From assembly GCA_001534745.1 (NCBI GenBank), contig CP013997.1, positions 4,278,001 to 4,342,000 of the forward strand: 64,000 nucleotides of DNA, in the 5' to 3' direction. Under the pieces are notes generated by a model. That model had not been told where the DNA came from and searched no databases. It saw only the letters and a program-made list of their open reading frames with translations. Origin of the DNA: Pseudomonas monteilii (GTDB lineage Bacteria > Pseudomonadota > Gammaproteobacteria > Pseudomonadales > Pseudomonadaceae). Every line of letters begins with the position of its first letter. The first letter of the stretch is position 1. Shown here piece by piece: positions 1 through 8,330 of this stretch. Position numbers and translations under genes: made by a program.

Positions 1-282
1 CTGGCTCCAGACCTTGTCGGTGTCCTGGTCCTTGGTGGTGACCATGATCACCGGGATGGCCTTGGTCTCGGCATCCTTGCTCAACTGCCGGGTCGCCTGG
101 AAGCCGTTCATGCCGGGCATGACGATGTCCATCAGCACGGCATCGGGCTTTTCCTGGCGCGCCAGGGCCACGCCGTCGGCGCCGTTGTCGGCCTTGAGCA
201 CCTGGTGCCCGTGACGCTCGAGCATCGCGGTCAGCTTGTACATTTCCGTCGGTGAATCGTCGACGATCAGAACTCGAGCCAT
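1..282 (-). CDS. pilH: PilH, twitching-motility response regulator (5' part of gene; C-terminus beyond window)
   Basis: Single-domain CheY-like receiver of the Pil-Chp chemosensory system, which controls type IV pilus extension and retraction. The visible 94 residues begin MARVLIVDDSPTE and show the acidic pair D8/D9, the phospho-acceptor D52 in VLMDIVMPG, and the switch region VTTK with K84. The gene runs off the left edge, so roughly the last quarter is missing. PilG lies immediately upstream on the same strand with a 44-bp gap, the usual pilG-pilH order. The assignment to PilH rather than another CheY-type protein rests on this neighbour and on the N-terminal sequence. Confidence 0.9.
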   Translation of the reverse strand, partial: MARVLIVDDSPTEMYKLTAMLERHGHQVLKADNGADGVALARQEKPDAVLMDIVMPGMNGFQATRQLSKDAETKAIPVIMVTTKDQDTDKVWSQ

Positions 283-326
283 GCTGTGTCCCCTGGGAGA
301 AATCGATACCGCCATCTTATGCGACA

Positions 327-731
327 TCAGCAGGCGTGTCGTTCCTGACCGGCAACGAAACCGGGTACGTGGGCCTTGATGGCATCGAGCAGTTCGTCGC
401 GGCTGAAGGGCTTGGTCAGGAACCGATCGGCGCCGACCACCTTGCCCCGTGCCTTGTCGAACAGCCCGTCGCGGGAAGACAGCAGGATCACCGGGGTGTC
501 CTTGAAGGTGCTGTTGTGCTTGATCACCGCGCACGTCTGGTAGCCATCCAGGCGCGGCATCAGCACGTCGACGAAGATGACGTCGGGCGCCTGCTCGACG
601 ATCTTGGCCAAGGCCTCGAACCCGTCGCTTGCGGTGACCACGTCACAGCCGGCTTCGCCCAGCAGGATCTGGGCGGTGCGGCGGATGGTGCTGGAGTCGT
701 CGATCACCATCACCTTCAGTGGATGTTCCAT
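327..731 (-). CDS. pilG: PilG, twitching-motility response regulator
   Basis: CheY-like receiver, 134 aa, working with PilH downstream of the ChpA kinase to control type IV pili. Receiver landmarks are D11/D12, phospho-acceptor D55 in IFVDVLMPR, the S85/S86 position and conserved K107 in LTKPF. The reading frame stays open to 1103, but the receiver starts at MEHPLKVMVIDD, so the ATG at 731 is chosen; the upstream extension has no domain and crosses repeat-like intergenic DNA. The gene is divergent from gshB across about 300 bp. Confidence 0.93.
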   Translation of the reverse strand: MEHPLKVMVIDDSSTIRRTAQILLGEAGCDVVTASDGFEALAKIVEQAPDVIFVDVLMPRLDGYQTCAVIKHNSTFKDTPVILLSSRDGLFDKARGKVVGADRFLTKPFSRDELLDAIKAHVPGFVAGQERHAC

Positions 732-1029
732 GGTGCGGGCCTCGGGTGTCGCGGGGTTGAGCGGGGGTGCAAGCTGCAAGTAGGGAGCGTGCGCGGTTGG
801 GGCGGGGGAGTCAACGAAAATGGCAGCGCTGAGCGGACTCGTCCCAACGGGCACACCCTCCCTGGGCACGATTCCCCTCAGCCCTGCACGGTGGCACTCA
901 CGACGCCGACCTGCTTGCGGCTTGCCGCTGACTACTTGCCGCTCTCCCCTTGACCCGCCGTGCACTCGGCGCCACCCTGAGCGACTTTCAATCGAATCAC
1001 CGCGGCCTCGCCGCCAAGAGGAATTCCCC
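732..1029. repeat. pilG-gshB divergent intergenic region with degenerate 7-bp repeats
   Basis: Two short runs of degenerate heptads lie in opposite orientation. About 768-790 reads CAAG-type (gcaagctgcaagtaggga) and about 908-953 reads CTTG-type (gcttgcg, gcttgcc, gctgact, acttgcc, gctctcc). They look like decayed copies of the perfect 7-bp arrays found after tonB at 3001-3074 and 3310-3364. The pilG and gshB promoters must also lie here, but I cannot assign -35/-10 boxes with confidence. A Shine-Dalgarno (AAGAGGAA) lies just upstream of the gshB ATG. Confidence 0.5.
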
Positions 1030-1983
1030 ATGAGCGTTCGCCTCGGGATTGTCATGGACCCCATTGCGGGCATCTCGTACAAGAAGGACAGCTCGCTGGC
1101 CATGCTGCTGGCTGCCCAGGAGCGCGGCTGGTCGCTGTTCTACATGGAGCAGCGCGACCTGTACCTGGGCGCTGGCCAGGCGCGGGCGCAGATGCGTCCG
1201 CTTACGGTCTTCGCCGATCCGGCACGCTGGTTCGAACTGGGCGAGGAGCAGGACAGCCCACTGGCCGAGCTGGACGTGATCCTGATGCGCAAGGACCCGC
1301 CCTTCGACATGGAGTTCGTCTACAGCACCTACCTGCTCGAGCAGGCCGAAGCCGAAGGCGTGCTGGTGGTCAACCGCCCGCAAAGCCTGCGCGACTGCAA
1401 CGAGAAACTCTTCGCCACCCGCTTCCCCCAGTGCATGGCACCCACCGTGGTCAGCCGCCGCGCCGACATCCTGCGTGAATTCGCCAGCACCCACGGCGAT
1501 GTCATCCTCAAGCCCCTGGACGGCATGGGCGGCGCCTCGGTGTTCCGTCATCGCCCGGGCGACCCGAACCTGTCGGTGATCCTCGAGACCCTGACCCAGC
1601 ACGGCCAGCAGCAGATCATGGCCCAGGCCTACCTGCCGCAGATCGTCGACGGCGACAAGCGCATCCTGATGATCGATGGCGAGCCGGTGCCCTACTGCCT
1701 GGCGCGCATCCCGGCCAAGGGCGAGACCCGCGGCAACCTGGCGGCCGGTGGCCGGGGCGAGGTGCGCGAGCTGAGCGAGCGCGACCGCTGGATCGCCGCC
1801 CAGGTCGGCCCGACGCTGCGCGAGAAGGGCCTGTGGTTCGTCGGCCTGGACGTGATCGGCGACTACCTCACCGAGATCAACGTCACCAGCCCGACCTGTA
1901 TCCGCGAGATCGACGCCGCGCAGAACACCCAGATCGGCGCGCGTCTGATGGACACCATCGAGCGCCAGCTCAAGGCGCGTTGA
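1030..1983 (+). CDS. gshB: Glutathione synthetase
   Basis: ATP-grasp ligase joining gamma-glutamylcysteine and glycine to make glutathione in the cytosol. The 317-aa product has the family's usual length. It begins MSVRLGIVMDPI, followed by the N-terminal substrate domain with the RKDPPFDMEF stretch. The ATP-grasp core follows with ILKPLDGMGGASVFR and, near the C-terminus, LDVIGDYLTEINVTSPT. The ATG at 1030 follows an AAGAGGAA ribosome site; the longer upstream frame (from 820) crosses repeat-like DNA and is rejected. A tonB gene follows, as in other pseudomonads. Confidence 0.97.
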   Translation: MSVRLGIVMDPIAGISYKKDSSLAMLLAAQERGWSLFYMEQRDLYLGAGQARAQMRPLTVFADPARWFELGEEQDSPLAELDVILMRKDPPFDMEFVYSTYLLEQAEAEGVLVVNRPQSLRDCNEKLFATRFPQCMAPTVVSRRADILREFASTHGDVILKPLDGMGGASVFRHRPGDPNLSVILETLTQHGQQQIMAQAYLPQIVDGDKRILMIDGEPVPYCLARIPAKGETRGNLAAGGRGEVRELSERDRWIAAQVGPTLREKGLWFVGLDVIGDYLTEINVTSPTCIREIDAAQNTQIGARLMDTIERQLKAR

Positions 1984-2093
1984 TCACCGACGCCAGGTGT
2001 GCCGACAGAGTGCGGTATCATGCCGGTCTTCTTTCCTGACCGGCGTGCCCGCCCTGGCGCCGCCGCCGGCTTTCGCGGTCCGCTGGATGCCCG

Positions 2094-2999
2094 ATGACGT
2101 TGCCTGCCGACATTCCCGATACCCTGCGCTCAGCCCGCCGACGCCCCAGCGGGCGGCTGGGCCTCACCGTGGCCCTGGCGGCCCTGGTGCACCTGGGCCT
2201 GATCCTGGGCCTGGGCTTTTCCTACGACGTGCCCAAGGAAGTCCGGCGCTCCATGGACATCACGCTCGCCACCTTCAAGAGCGAGAAAGCCCCGGAGAAG
2301 GCCGACTACCAGGCGCAGGACAATCAGCAGGGCAGCGGCACCCTGGACAAGAAGGCCGTGCCGACCACCACCGAGGTCGCGCCGTTCCAGGACAGCAAGG
2401 TCAACAAGGTGGCCCCGCCGCCGGCCGCCAAGCCCCCGGTCCCGACGCCCCCCAAACCTGACAAGAGCGCCGTGACCACGCGCACGCCCAAGCCGGAGAA
2501 AGTGGTCAGCCAGCCCAAGGCCACCCCACCCAAGCCCGCGCCCGAACCTGCCGCGCCCGAATTCGACAGCTCGCAGCTGTCCAGCCAGATCGCCAGCCTG
2601 GAGGCGGAGCTGTCCCACGAGCAGCAGCTGTACGCCAAGCGGCCGCGCATCCACCGCCTCAACGCCGCCTCGACCATGCGCGACAAAGGCGCCTGGTACA
2701 AGGAGGAGTGGCGCAAGAAGGTCGAGCGCATCGGCAACCTGAACTACCCCGACGAGGCGCGCCGCCAGCAGATCTACGGCAGCCTGCGGATGATGGTGTC
2801 GATCAACCGGGACGGCTCGCTGTACGAGGTGCTGGTGCTTGAGTCGTCCGGCCAGCCCCTGCTGGACCAGGCCGCCCAGCGCATCGTCAGGCTGGCGGCA
2901 CCGTTCGCGCCGTTCACCGGCGACCTGGCCGAGTTCGACCGGCTGGAGATCATCCGCACCTGGCGTTTTGCGCGGGGGGATCGGTTGTCCAGCAATTAA
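2094..2999 (+). CDS. TonB-family energy transducer (TonB3-like)
   Basis: Inner-membrane protein that couples the proton-motive force to outer-membrane transporters or assemblies. The 301 residues comprise a cytoplasmic N-terminus, one membrane anchor at about residues 22-42 with an S/H-type helix (VHLGLILGLGF), a Pro/Lys-rich periplasmic spacer at about 100-160, and a C-terminal TonB domain at about 205-301 (LNYPDEARRQ, MMVSINRDGS). The position after gshB and near pilGH matches P. aeruginosa tonB3, which has been linked to twitching motility; that functional link is inference here. The stop codon abuts a perfect 7-bp tandem array. Confidence 0.85.
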   Translation: MTLPADIPDTLRSARRRPSGRLGLTVALAALVHLGLILGLGFSYDVPKEVRRSMDITLATFKSEKAPEKADYQAQDNQQGSGTLDKKAVPTTTEVAPFQDSKVNKVAPPPAAKPPVPTPPKPDKSAVTTRTPKPEKVVSQPKATPPKPAPEPAAPEFDSSQLSSQIASLEAELSHEQQLYAKRPRIHRLNAASTMRDKGAWYKEEWRKKVERIGNLNYPDEARRQQIYGSLRMMVSINRDGSLYEVLVLESSGQPLLDQAAQRIVRLAAPFAPFTGDLAEFDRLEIIRTWRFARGDRLSSN

Positions 3000-3000
3000 G

Positions 3001-3074
3001 TGGCAAGTGGCAAGTGGCAAGTGGCAAGTGGCAAGTGGCAAGTGGCAAGTGGCAAGTGGCAAGTGGCAAGTGGC
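3001..3074 (+). repeat. Perfect 7-bp tandem repeat (TGGCAAG), about 10.5 copies
   Basis: The unit TGGCAAG is repeated without error from 3001 to about 3074, starting directly after the TAA stop of the tonB gene. Because it lies outside the coding sequence, copy-number change would alter only the 3' flank. A second heptad array of related pattern (TAGCTTG) lies about 235 bp downstream in roughly inverted orientation, with a REP pair between them. Confidence 0.97.
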
Positions 3075-3130
3075 GTTGGGTAGGAGTTCGTCAAAACGTT
3101 CAAAATCCAGTATCGAATGTGCGAATTTGC

Positions 3131-3262
3131 GGCCCCTGCGGGGCCGATCGCGGCACAGGGGCCGCTCCTACAGGAACCGCGATGGCCTGCAACGCTGGCG
3201 GTGGGTCTACGGGTGTAGGAGCGGCCCCTGTGCCGCGATCGGTCCCGCAGGGGCCGTACATC
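3131..3262. repeat. REP/BIME-like composite palindrome
   Basis: Two inverted REP-like halves (3131-3173 and 3213-3257) share the core ggccgatcgcggcacagggg and its reverse complement. Each ends in a GCTCCTAC-type tail, and the spacer contains cgatggcctgcaacgctgg. Closely similar composites occur at 7387-7530 and 19719-19847, so this is a dispersed element. It is typical of P. putida-group extragenic palindromes. Confidence 0.85.
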
Positions 3263-3309
3263 CCGCCATGCCTGCCCCGCAGTCAAGCGCCCCAGTATCA
3301 GCCATGACC

Positions 3310-3420
3310 TAGCTTGTAGCTTGTAGCTTGTAGCTTGTAGCTTGTAGCTTGTAGCTTGTAGCTTGCAGCTCGCAACTTGCAGCTCACAGCTCGCCATTCA
3401 CCCCTTGTAACGCCCCGCCC
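3310..3420 (+). repeat. 7-bp tandem repeat (TAGCTTG), about 8 perfect copies plus decayed tail
   Basis: TAGCTTG repeats perfectly from about 3310 to 3364. It then decays, still in 7-bp phase, as gcttgca, gctcgca, acttgca, gctcaca, gctcgcc to about 3403. The conserved part of each heptad is CTTG, the complement of the CAAG in the 3001-3074 array. The algH start codon follows at 3468. Confidence 0.93.
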
Positions 3421-3467
3421 CACCGCCCACCTTGCGGCCTGCCCCGCCTGGCGCCACACTATCCAAC

Positions 3468-4037
3468 ATGAAAAACCATACCCCCAGCTACCTCAAGCAT
3501 CAGTTCCTGATCGCCATGCCCCACATGAGCGACCCGAACTTCGCCCATACGCTGACCTACATCGTCGAGCACAATGCCAACGGTGCGATGGGGTTGGTGG
3601 TCAATCGTCCGCAGGAACTGAGCCTGGCCGACATCCTCGAGCAGCTGCGCCCCGACGAAGAACCTTCGCCGGGTTGCCTGCACGTGCCCATCTACCAGGG
3701 CGGGCCGGTACAGACCGAACGGGGTTTCGTGCTGCACAGCCAGGACGCCGGCTACGAGGGAACCGTCGAGCTGCAGGGCGTCTCGCTGTCGACCTCCCAG
3801 GACGTGCTGTTCGCCATCGCCGAGGGCACCGGGCCCCGTCAGAGCCTGATCACCCTGGGCTATGCCGGCTGGGAGGCCGGGCAGCTGGAGGCCGAGCTGG
3901 CCGACAACGCCTGGCTGAACTGCCCGTTCGACCCGCGCATCCTCTTCGACACCCGCAGCGACGAGCGTCTGGCCGCGGCGGCCCACAGCCTGGGGATCGA
4001 CCTGAACCTGCTGACCAGCCAGGCGGGGCACGCCTGA
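3468..4037 (+). CDS. algH: YqgE/AlgH family protein (UPF0301)
   Basis: Protein of 189 aa of the YqgE/AlgH family. In P. aeruginosa it affects alginate and other virulence traits, but its biochemical role is unclear. The start MKNHTPSYLKHQFLIAMP matches the family N-terminus, so the ATG at 3468 is preferred over the one at 3432. Recognisable segments are LTYIVEHNANGAMGLVVNRP, IYQGGPVQTERGFVLH and LGYAGWEAGQLEAEL. Its TGA overlaps the yqgF ATG by one base (TGATG), so the two genes are almost certainly translationally coupled. Confidence 0.95.
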   Translation: MKNHTPSYLKHQFLIAMPHMSDPNFAHTLTYIVEHNANGAMGLVVNRPQELSLADILEQLRPDEEPSPGCLHVPIYQGGPVQTERGFVLHSQDAGYEGTVELQGVSLSTSQDVLFAIAEGTGPRQSLITLGYAGWEAGQLEAELADNAWLNCPFDPRILFDTRSDERLAAAAHSLGIDLNLLTSQAGHA

Positions 4038-4468
4038 TGGCTGGGTTGCGTCTCTTGCTGGGTTTCGACTACGGCACCAAGCAGATCGGCGTGGCGGTCG
4101 GCCAGGTGGTGACCGGGCAGGCCCGCGAACTCTGTACCCTGAAGGCCCAGAACGGTGTCCCGGACTGGGCCCAGGTCGAGCGTCTGGTCGCCGAGTGGAA
4201 ACCCGACGCGATCGTGGTCGGATTGCCCCTGAACATGGACGGTACGCCCAGCGACATGAGCGCGCGCGCCGAGAAGTTCGCCCGCCGCCTGAACGGCCGC
4301 TTCAACCTGCCGGTGCATACCCATGACGAGCGGCTGACCACCTTCGAGGCCAAGGGCGAGCGCCTGGCCCGTGGCGGCCAGCGCGGCAGCTACCGCGACA
4401 ATCCCGTGGACGCCATCGCCGCCGCCCTGCTGCTGCAAGGCTGGCTGGACGCCAACGCCGGACAATGA
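4037..4468 (+). CDS. yqgF: YqgF/RuvX family nuclease (putative pre-16S rRNA processing)
   Basis: RNase H-fold protein of 143 aa, the YqgF/RuvX family implicated in 5' maturation of 16S rRNA. The acidic catalytic residues are in GFDYGTKQIGVAVG (D11), HDERLTT and the C-terminal DNPVDAIAAALLLQ; VVGLPLNMDG is also characteristic. The ATG at 4037 overlaps the algH stop. The longer frame beginning at 3377 is out of frame with algH across its whole length and is ignored. Confidence 0.95.
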   Translation: MAGLRLLLGFDYGTKQIGVAVGQVVTGQARELCTLKAQNGVPDWAQVERLVAEWKPDAIVVGLPLNMDGTPSDMSARAEKFARRLNGRFNLPVHTHDERLTTFEAKGERLARGGQRGSYRDNPVDAIAAALLLQGWLDANAGQ

Positions 4469-4485
4469 TTCGACATCGGTTTCAG

Positions 4486-4501
4486 GCCGGGCCCGCCCGG
4501 C
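4486..4501 (+). promoter_or_regulatory. Short GC hairpin in the pyrR leader
   Basis: A perfect 7-bp stem (GCCGGGC/GCCCGGC) with a 2-nt gap, followed by TTCTT and then the AGGAG ribosome site of pyrR. It could be a weak terminator after yqgF or a structure affecting pyrR translation. Nothing in the sequence decides between these, and the T run is too poor for a confident terminator. Confidence 0.35.
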
Positions 4502-4517
4502 TTCTTGAGGAGCAAGC

Positions 4518-5036
4518 ATGAGCCTACCCAATCCCGCCGACCTGATTCGGCAGATGGCCGTGGACCTGCGCGCGTACCTGACGCGCCGCGCCATCGACAC
4601 GCCCCGCTTCATCGGCATCCGCACCGGAGGCGTCTGGGTCGCCCAGGCCCTGCAGGCCGAGCTGGGTGATGACAGCCCCCTGGGCACGCTCGACGTGTCG
4701 TTCTACCGCGACGACTTCAGCCAGAACGGCCTCCACCCTCAGGTGCGCCCCTCGGAGCTGCCGTTCGAGATCGAAGGCCAGCACCTGGTCCTGGTGGACG
4801 ACGTGCTGATGAGCGGGCGTACCATCCGCGCCGCGCTCAACGAACTGTTCGACTATGGGCGCCCTGCCAGCGTCACCCTGGTCTGCCTGCTCGACCTCGA
4901 TGCCGGCGAGCTGCCGATCCGTCCCAACGTGCTCGGCGCTACGCTGTCGCTGCACGCCCACGAACGGGTAAAATTGTCCGGCCCCACGCCGCTCGCCCTC
5001 GAGCGCCAGGACCTCGCCCCTGCCACCGCCCCTTGA
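4518..5036 (+). CDS. pyrR: PyrR, pyrimidine operon regulator / uracil phosphoribosyltransferase
   Basis: PRTase-fold protein of 172 aa. The PRPP-binding loop [18 protein letters not shown] lies around residues 92-109, and SFYRDDF is typical of PyrR. In pseudomonads PyrR is reported to act in pyrimidine-dependent control of pyr genes rather than as a classical RNA attenuator. The ATG at 4518 sits 6 nt after AGGAG. The gene ends 11 bp before pyrB and heads the pyrR-pyrB-pyrC' operon. Confidence 0.95.
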   Translation: MSLPNPADLIRQMAVDLRAYLTRRAIDTPRFIGIRTGGVWVAQALQAELGDDSPLGTLDVSFYRDDFSQNGLHPQVRPSELPFEIEGQHLVLVDDVLMSGRTIRAALNELFDYGRPASVTLVCLLDLDAGELPIRPNVLGATLSLHAHERVKLSGPTPLALERQDLAPATAP

Positions 5037-5047
5037 GAACCCTCGCG

Positions 5048-6052
5048 ATGACGCCACTCGACGCCAAGCGCCCGCTGCAGCTCACCGATCAGGGCCAGCT
5101 GCGCCACTTCCTTTCGCTCGACGGCCTGCCCCGTGAGCTGCTGACCGAAATCCTCGACACCGCCGACTCCTTCCTCGAGGTCGGCGCGCGTGCCGTCAAG
5201 AAGGTCCCGCTGCTGCGCGGCAAGACGGTGTGCAACGTGTTCTTCGAGAACTCCACGCGCACCCGCACTACCTTCGAGCTGGCCGCTCAGCGGTTGTCGG
5301 CCGACGTGATCAGCCTGAACGTCTCGACGTCCTCGACCAGCAAGGGCGAGACGCTGTTCGACACACTGCGCAACCTCGAGGCCATGGCCGCCGACATGTT
5401 CGTGGTGCGGCACTCCGATTCGGGCGCCGCGCACTTCATCGCCGAGCATGTCTGCCCGGACGTGGCGGTGATCAACGGCGGCGACGGCCGTCACGCGCAC
5501 CCGACCCAGGGCATGCTCGACATGCTCACGATCCGCCGTCACAAGGGCAGCTTCGAGAACCTCTCGGTGGCCATCGTCGGCGACATCCTGCATTCGCGCG
5601 TCGCCCGCTCCAACATGCTGGCGCTCAAGGCCCTGGGCTGCCCGGACATCCGCGTGATCGGTCCGAAGACCTTGCTGCCGATCGGCATCGAGCAATACGG
5701 CGTGAAGGTCTACACCGACCTGTCCGAAGGGCTGAAGGACGTCGACGTGGTGATCATGCTGCGTCTGCAGCGCGAGCGCATGGCCGGCGGCCTGCTGCCC
5801 AGCGAAGGCGAGTTCTATCGCCTGTTCGGCCTGACCACCGCACGCCTGGCCGCGGCCAAGCCGGATGCCATCGTCATGCACCCGGGGCCGATCAACCGTG
5901 GCGTGGAGATCGAGTCGGCGGTGGCCGACGGGGCCCACTCGGTCATTCTCAACCAGGTCACCTACGGCATCGCCGTGCGCATGGCGGTGCTGTCCATGGC
6001 CATGAGCGGGCAGACCGCGCAACGTCAATTCGCTCAGGAGAACGCCCTGTGA
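5048..6052 (+). CDS. pyrB: Aspartate carbamoyltransferase catalytic chain
   Basis: Catalyses carbamoyl phosphate plus aspartate to carbamoyl aspartate, the committed step of pyrimidine synthesis. The product is 334 aa, longer than the roughly 310-aa E. coli chain because of an N-terminal extension typical of Pseudomonas. Motifs are the carbamoyl-phosphate loop [12 protein letters not shown], then [10 protein letters not shown] and a late [14 protein letters not shown]. The start [11 protein letters not shown] is the family N-terminus; the frame extends 5 codons upstream without a better site. The stop overlaps the GTG of pyrC' by 4 nt, fitting the known PyrB-PyrC' dodecamer. Confidence 0.97.
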   Translation: MTPLDAKRPLQLTDQGQLRHFLSLDGLPRELLTEILDTADSFLEVGARAVKKVPLLRGKTVCNVFFENSTRTRTTFELAAQRLSADVISLNVSTSSTSKGETLFDTLRNLEAMAADMFVVRHSDSGAAHFIAEHVCPDVAVINGGDGRHAHPTQGMLDMLTIRRHKGSFENLSVAIVGDILHSRVARSNMLALKALGCPDIRVIGPKTLLPIGIEQYGVKVYTDLSEGLKDVDVVIMLRLQRERMAGGLLPSEGEFYRLFGLTTARLAAAKPDAIVMHPGPINRGVEIESAVADGAHSVILNQVTYGIAVRMAVLSMAMSGQTAQRQFAQENAL

Positions 6053-7320
6053 GCATCAGCATTCTTGGCGCGCGGGTCATCGACCCCCACAGCGGGCTGG
6101 ACGACATCACCGACCTGCACCTGGACCAGGGCAAGGTGCTGGCGATCGGTCAGGCGCCTGCCGGGTTCGAGGCGCAACGGCTCATCCAGGCCCAGGGCCT
6201 GGTGGCCGCGCCCGGCCTGGTCGACCTCGACGTGGCCCTGCGCGAGCCGGGCTACAGCCGCAAGGGCAGCATCGCCAGCGAGACCCGCGCGGCCGTCGCC
6301 GGCGGCGTCACCAGCCTGTGCTGCCCGCCGCAGACCAAGCCGGTGCTGGACACCTCGGCAGTGACCGAGCTGATCCTCGACCGTGCCCGGGACGCCGGCC
6401 ACAGCAAGGTCTTCCCGATCGGTGCGCTGACCAAGGGCCTGGAAGGCGAGCAACTGGCCGAACTGGTCGCCCTGCGCGATGCCGGCTGCGTGGCCTTCGG
6501 CAATGGCCTGACCAGCATCGGCAACAACCGGACCCTGGCACGCGCGCTGGAGTACGCCGCGACCTTCGACCTGACGGTGATCTTCCATTCCCAGGACCGC
6601 GACCTGGCCCAGGGTGGGCTGGCCCACGAGGGGCCGATGGCCAGTTTCCTCGGTTTGCCGGGCATTCCCGAAACGGCCGAGACCGTGGCCCTGGCGCGCA
6701 ACCTGCTGCTGGTCGAACAGACCGGTGTGCGGGCGCACTTCACGCAGATCACCAGCGCCCGTGGCGCACGCCTGATCGCCCAGGCCCAGGCCCTCGGCCT
6801 GCCAGTGACCGCCGACGTGGCGCTGTACCAGCTGATCCTGACCGACGAGGCGCTGCGCGACTTCTCCAGCCTCTACCACGTCCAGCCGCCGCTGCGCACC
6901 GCCGCGGACCGCGACGGCCTGCGCGAGGCCGTGAAGTCGGGGGTGATCCAGGCGATCTCCAGCCACCACCAGCCCCACGAGCGCGATGCCAAGCTGGCCC
7001 CGTTCGGCGCCACCGAACCCGGTATCAGCAGCGTCGACATCCTGCTGCCCTTGGCTATGACCCTGGTCGAAGACGGCCTGCTGGACCTGCCGACGTTGCT
7101 GGCCCGCCTGACCCACGGCCCGGCCGAGGCCCTGCGCCTGCCGGCGGGTGCGTTGAACGTGGGCGCGGCGGCCGATCTGGTGCTGTTCGATCCCACGGCG
7201 TCGACCGTTGCAGGCGAGCAGTGGCATTCGAAAGGGCAGAACTGCCCGTTCATCGGGCATTGCCTGCCGGGGGCGGTGCGTTACACGGTGGTCGATGGGC
7301 GGGTTTGTCACGAGGGGTAA
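6049..7320 (+). CDS. pyrC': PyrC', dihydroorotase-like subunit of ATCase (catalytically dead)
   Basis: Amidohydrolase-fold protein of 423 aa starting at a GTG that overlaps the pyrB stop (GTGA). It aligns with class I dihydroorotases, but the metal ligands are lost. The HxH of PGLxDxHxHLREPG reads D61-V-A63, the next His motif reads TADVALYQL, and the DHAPH motif reads SSHHQPH. In P. putida such PyrC' proteins are needed for ATCase assembly rather than catalysis, so a separate active PyrC should exist elsewhere in the genome. The C-terminal [16 protein letters not shown] is intact. Confidence 0.93.
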   Translation: MSISILGARVIDPHSGLDDITDLHLDQGKVLAIGQAPAGFEAQRLIQAQGLVAAPGLVDLDVALREPGYSRKGSIASETRAAVAGGVTSLCCPPQTKPVLDTSAVTELILDRARDAGHSKVFPIGALTKGLEGEQLAELVALRDAGCVAFGNGLTSIGNNRTLARALEYAATFDLTVIFHSQDRDLAQGGLAHEGPMASFLGLPGIPETAETVALARNLLLVEQTGVRAHFTQITSARGARLIAQAQALGLPVTADVALYQLILTDEALRDFSSLYHVQPPLRTAADRDGLREAVKSGVIQAISSHHQPHERDAKLAPFGATEPGISSVDILLPLAMTLVEDGLLDLPTLLARLTHGPAEALRLPAGALNVGAAADLVLFDPTASTVAGEQWHSKGQNCPFIGHCLPGAVRYTVVDGRVCHEG

Positions 7321-7386
7321 AGCGGTAGGGAAGTTGAGCTGGGCTTTGGTGAAAGGCTCGGAGGCAGTGCCGATTTCACGAACCTG

Positions 7387-7530
7387 GGGCCGCTTTGCGG
7401 CCCATCGCGGCCGGTCCGGCGCCCCGGCAGGGGCCGCTCCCACAGGTGACCGCGGTAGCCTGCAACCCTGCGGTGGGGCTACGGGTGTGGGAGCACCAGC
7501 CGGGGCGCCGGCCCGGCCGCGACAGGGCCT
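7387..7530. repeat. REP/BIME-like composite palindrome
   Basis: Inverted halves of the form ggccgctttgcggcccatcgcgg ... gggccgctcccacag flank a spacer with gcggtagcctgcaaccctgcggtggggctacgggtgtgggagc. The spacer is nearly the same as in the 19719-19847 copy. This copy carries ccggtccggcgccccgg where the others have ggcacagg, making a variant subfamily. It occupies most of the 400-bp gap between pyrC' and hslV. Confidence 0.82.
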
Positions 7531-7590
7531 GCAAAGACCCTTATCCAGCCCTGCCTTCATTGACAAGCAAGCACAGGGCGCCAGCCACGC

Positions 7591-7625
7591 CTAGCGTGTA
7601 GCTTGCAACTCACCACCCACCACTC
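7591..7625 (+). repeat. Degenerate 7-bp repeat relic upstream of hslV
   Basis: The bases read in 7-bp phase as gcgtgta, gcttgca, actcacc, acccacc, actcgtc. This is a decayed form of the CTTG heptads seen after tonB. It ends about 25 bp before the sigma-32 -35 element of hslVU. Confidence 0.45.
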
Positions 7626-7649
7626 GTCACCTCCCTCCCACTCCCTCGG

Positions 7650-7678
7650 GTTGAAATCCCTCCCCCCTTCCCCCATAT
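7650..7678 (+). promoter_or_regulatory. Sigma-32 (RpoH) heat-shock promoter of hslVU
   Basis: The -35 element GTTGAAA (7650-7656) and -10 element CCCCATAT (7671-7678) are separated by 14 bp. The consensus is CTTGAAA and CCCCATNT with a spacer of about 13-15 bp, so only one base deviates. Transcription would start near 7685, about 40 bp before the hslV start codon. HslVU is a heat-shock protease in gamma-proteobacteria, which agrees. Confidence 0.85.
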
Positions 7679-7723
7679 GAGTCTGCAACAGGCATTTTCG
7701 CCCCGCTGCGTGGAGACTCTCCC

Positions 7724-8254
7724 TTGACTACCATCGTTTCAGTCCGCCGCCACGGCAAAGTCGTCATGGCTGGCGACGGCCAGGTTTCCCTCGGCAATAC
7801 CGTCATGAAGGGCAACGCGAAGAAAGTCCGCCGTCTCTACCACGGCCAGGTCATCGCCGGTTTCGCGGGCGCGACCGCCGATGCCTTCACCCTGTTCGAA
7901 CGCTTCGAAGGGCAGCTGGAAAAGCACCAGGGCCATCTGGTGCGTGCGGCCGTCGAGCTGGCCAAGGAATGGCGTACCGACCGTTCCCTGAGCCGCCTGG
8001 AAGCCATGCTGGCCGTGGCCAACAAGGACGCCTCGCTGATCATCACCGGCAACGGTGACGTGGTCGAGCCGGAAGACGGCCTGATCGCCATGGGCTCCGG
8101 TGGCGCCTTCGCCCAGGCCGCGGCACGTGCCCTGCTGAACAAGACCGAGCTGTCGGCGCGCGAGATCGCCGAGACGGCCCTGAACATCGCCGGCGACATC
8201 TGCGTGTTCACCAACCACAACCTGACCATCGAGGAGCAGGACCTGGCCGAGTGA
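7724..8254 (+). CDS. hslV: HslV, ATP-dependent protease proteolytic subunit
   Basis: Threonine peptidase of the HslUV (ClpYQ) complex, 176 aa, forming the two-ring proteolytic core in the cytosol. The start is a TTG: removal of the initiator Met exposes the catalytic T2 of TTIVSVRR, so no other start is possible. The GDGQVSLG segment and [21 protein letters not shown] are family landmarks. A sigma-32 promoter lies 46 bp upstream and hslU follows after 76 bp. Confidence 0.97.
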   Translation: MTTIVSVRRHGKVVMAGDGQVSLGNTVMKGNAKKVRRLYHGQVIAGFAGATADAFTLFERFEGQLEKHQGHLVRAAVELAKEWRTDRSLSRLEAMLAVANKDASLIITGNGDVVEPEDGLIAMGSGGAFAQAAARALLNKTELSAREIAETALNIAGDICVFTNHNLTIEEQDLAE

Positions 8255-8330
8255 TCAGCTGTTCTGGCGCCCGGCCCCGGTGGCCGGGCTTTTCCACGCT
8301 GAATCACGTCGCCCGAGGACCCACATCATC

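Noticed and set aside
3014..3307. ORFs reading GKWQVAS-type repeats
   Set aside because: Simple translation of the 7-bp array; all frames through the array are open because TGGCAAG has no stop, and the reading is low complexity.
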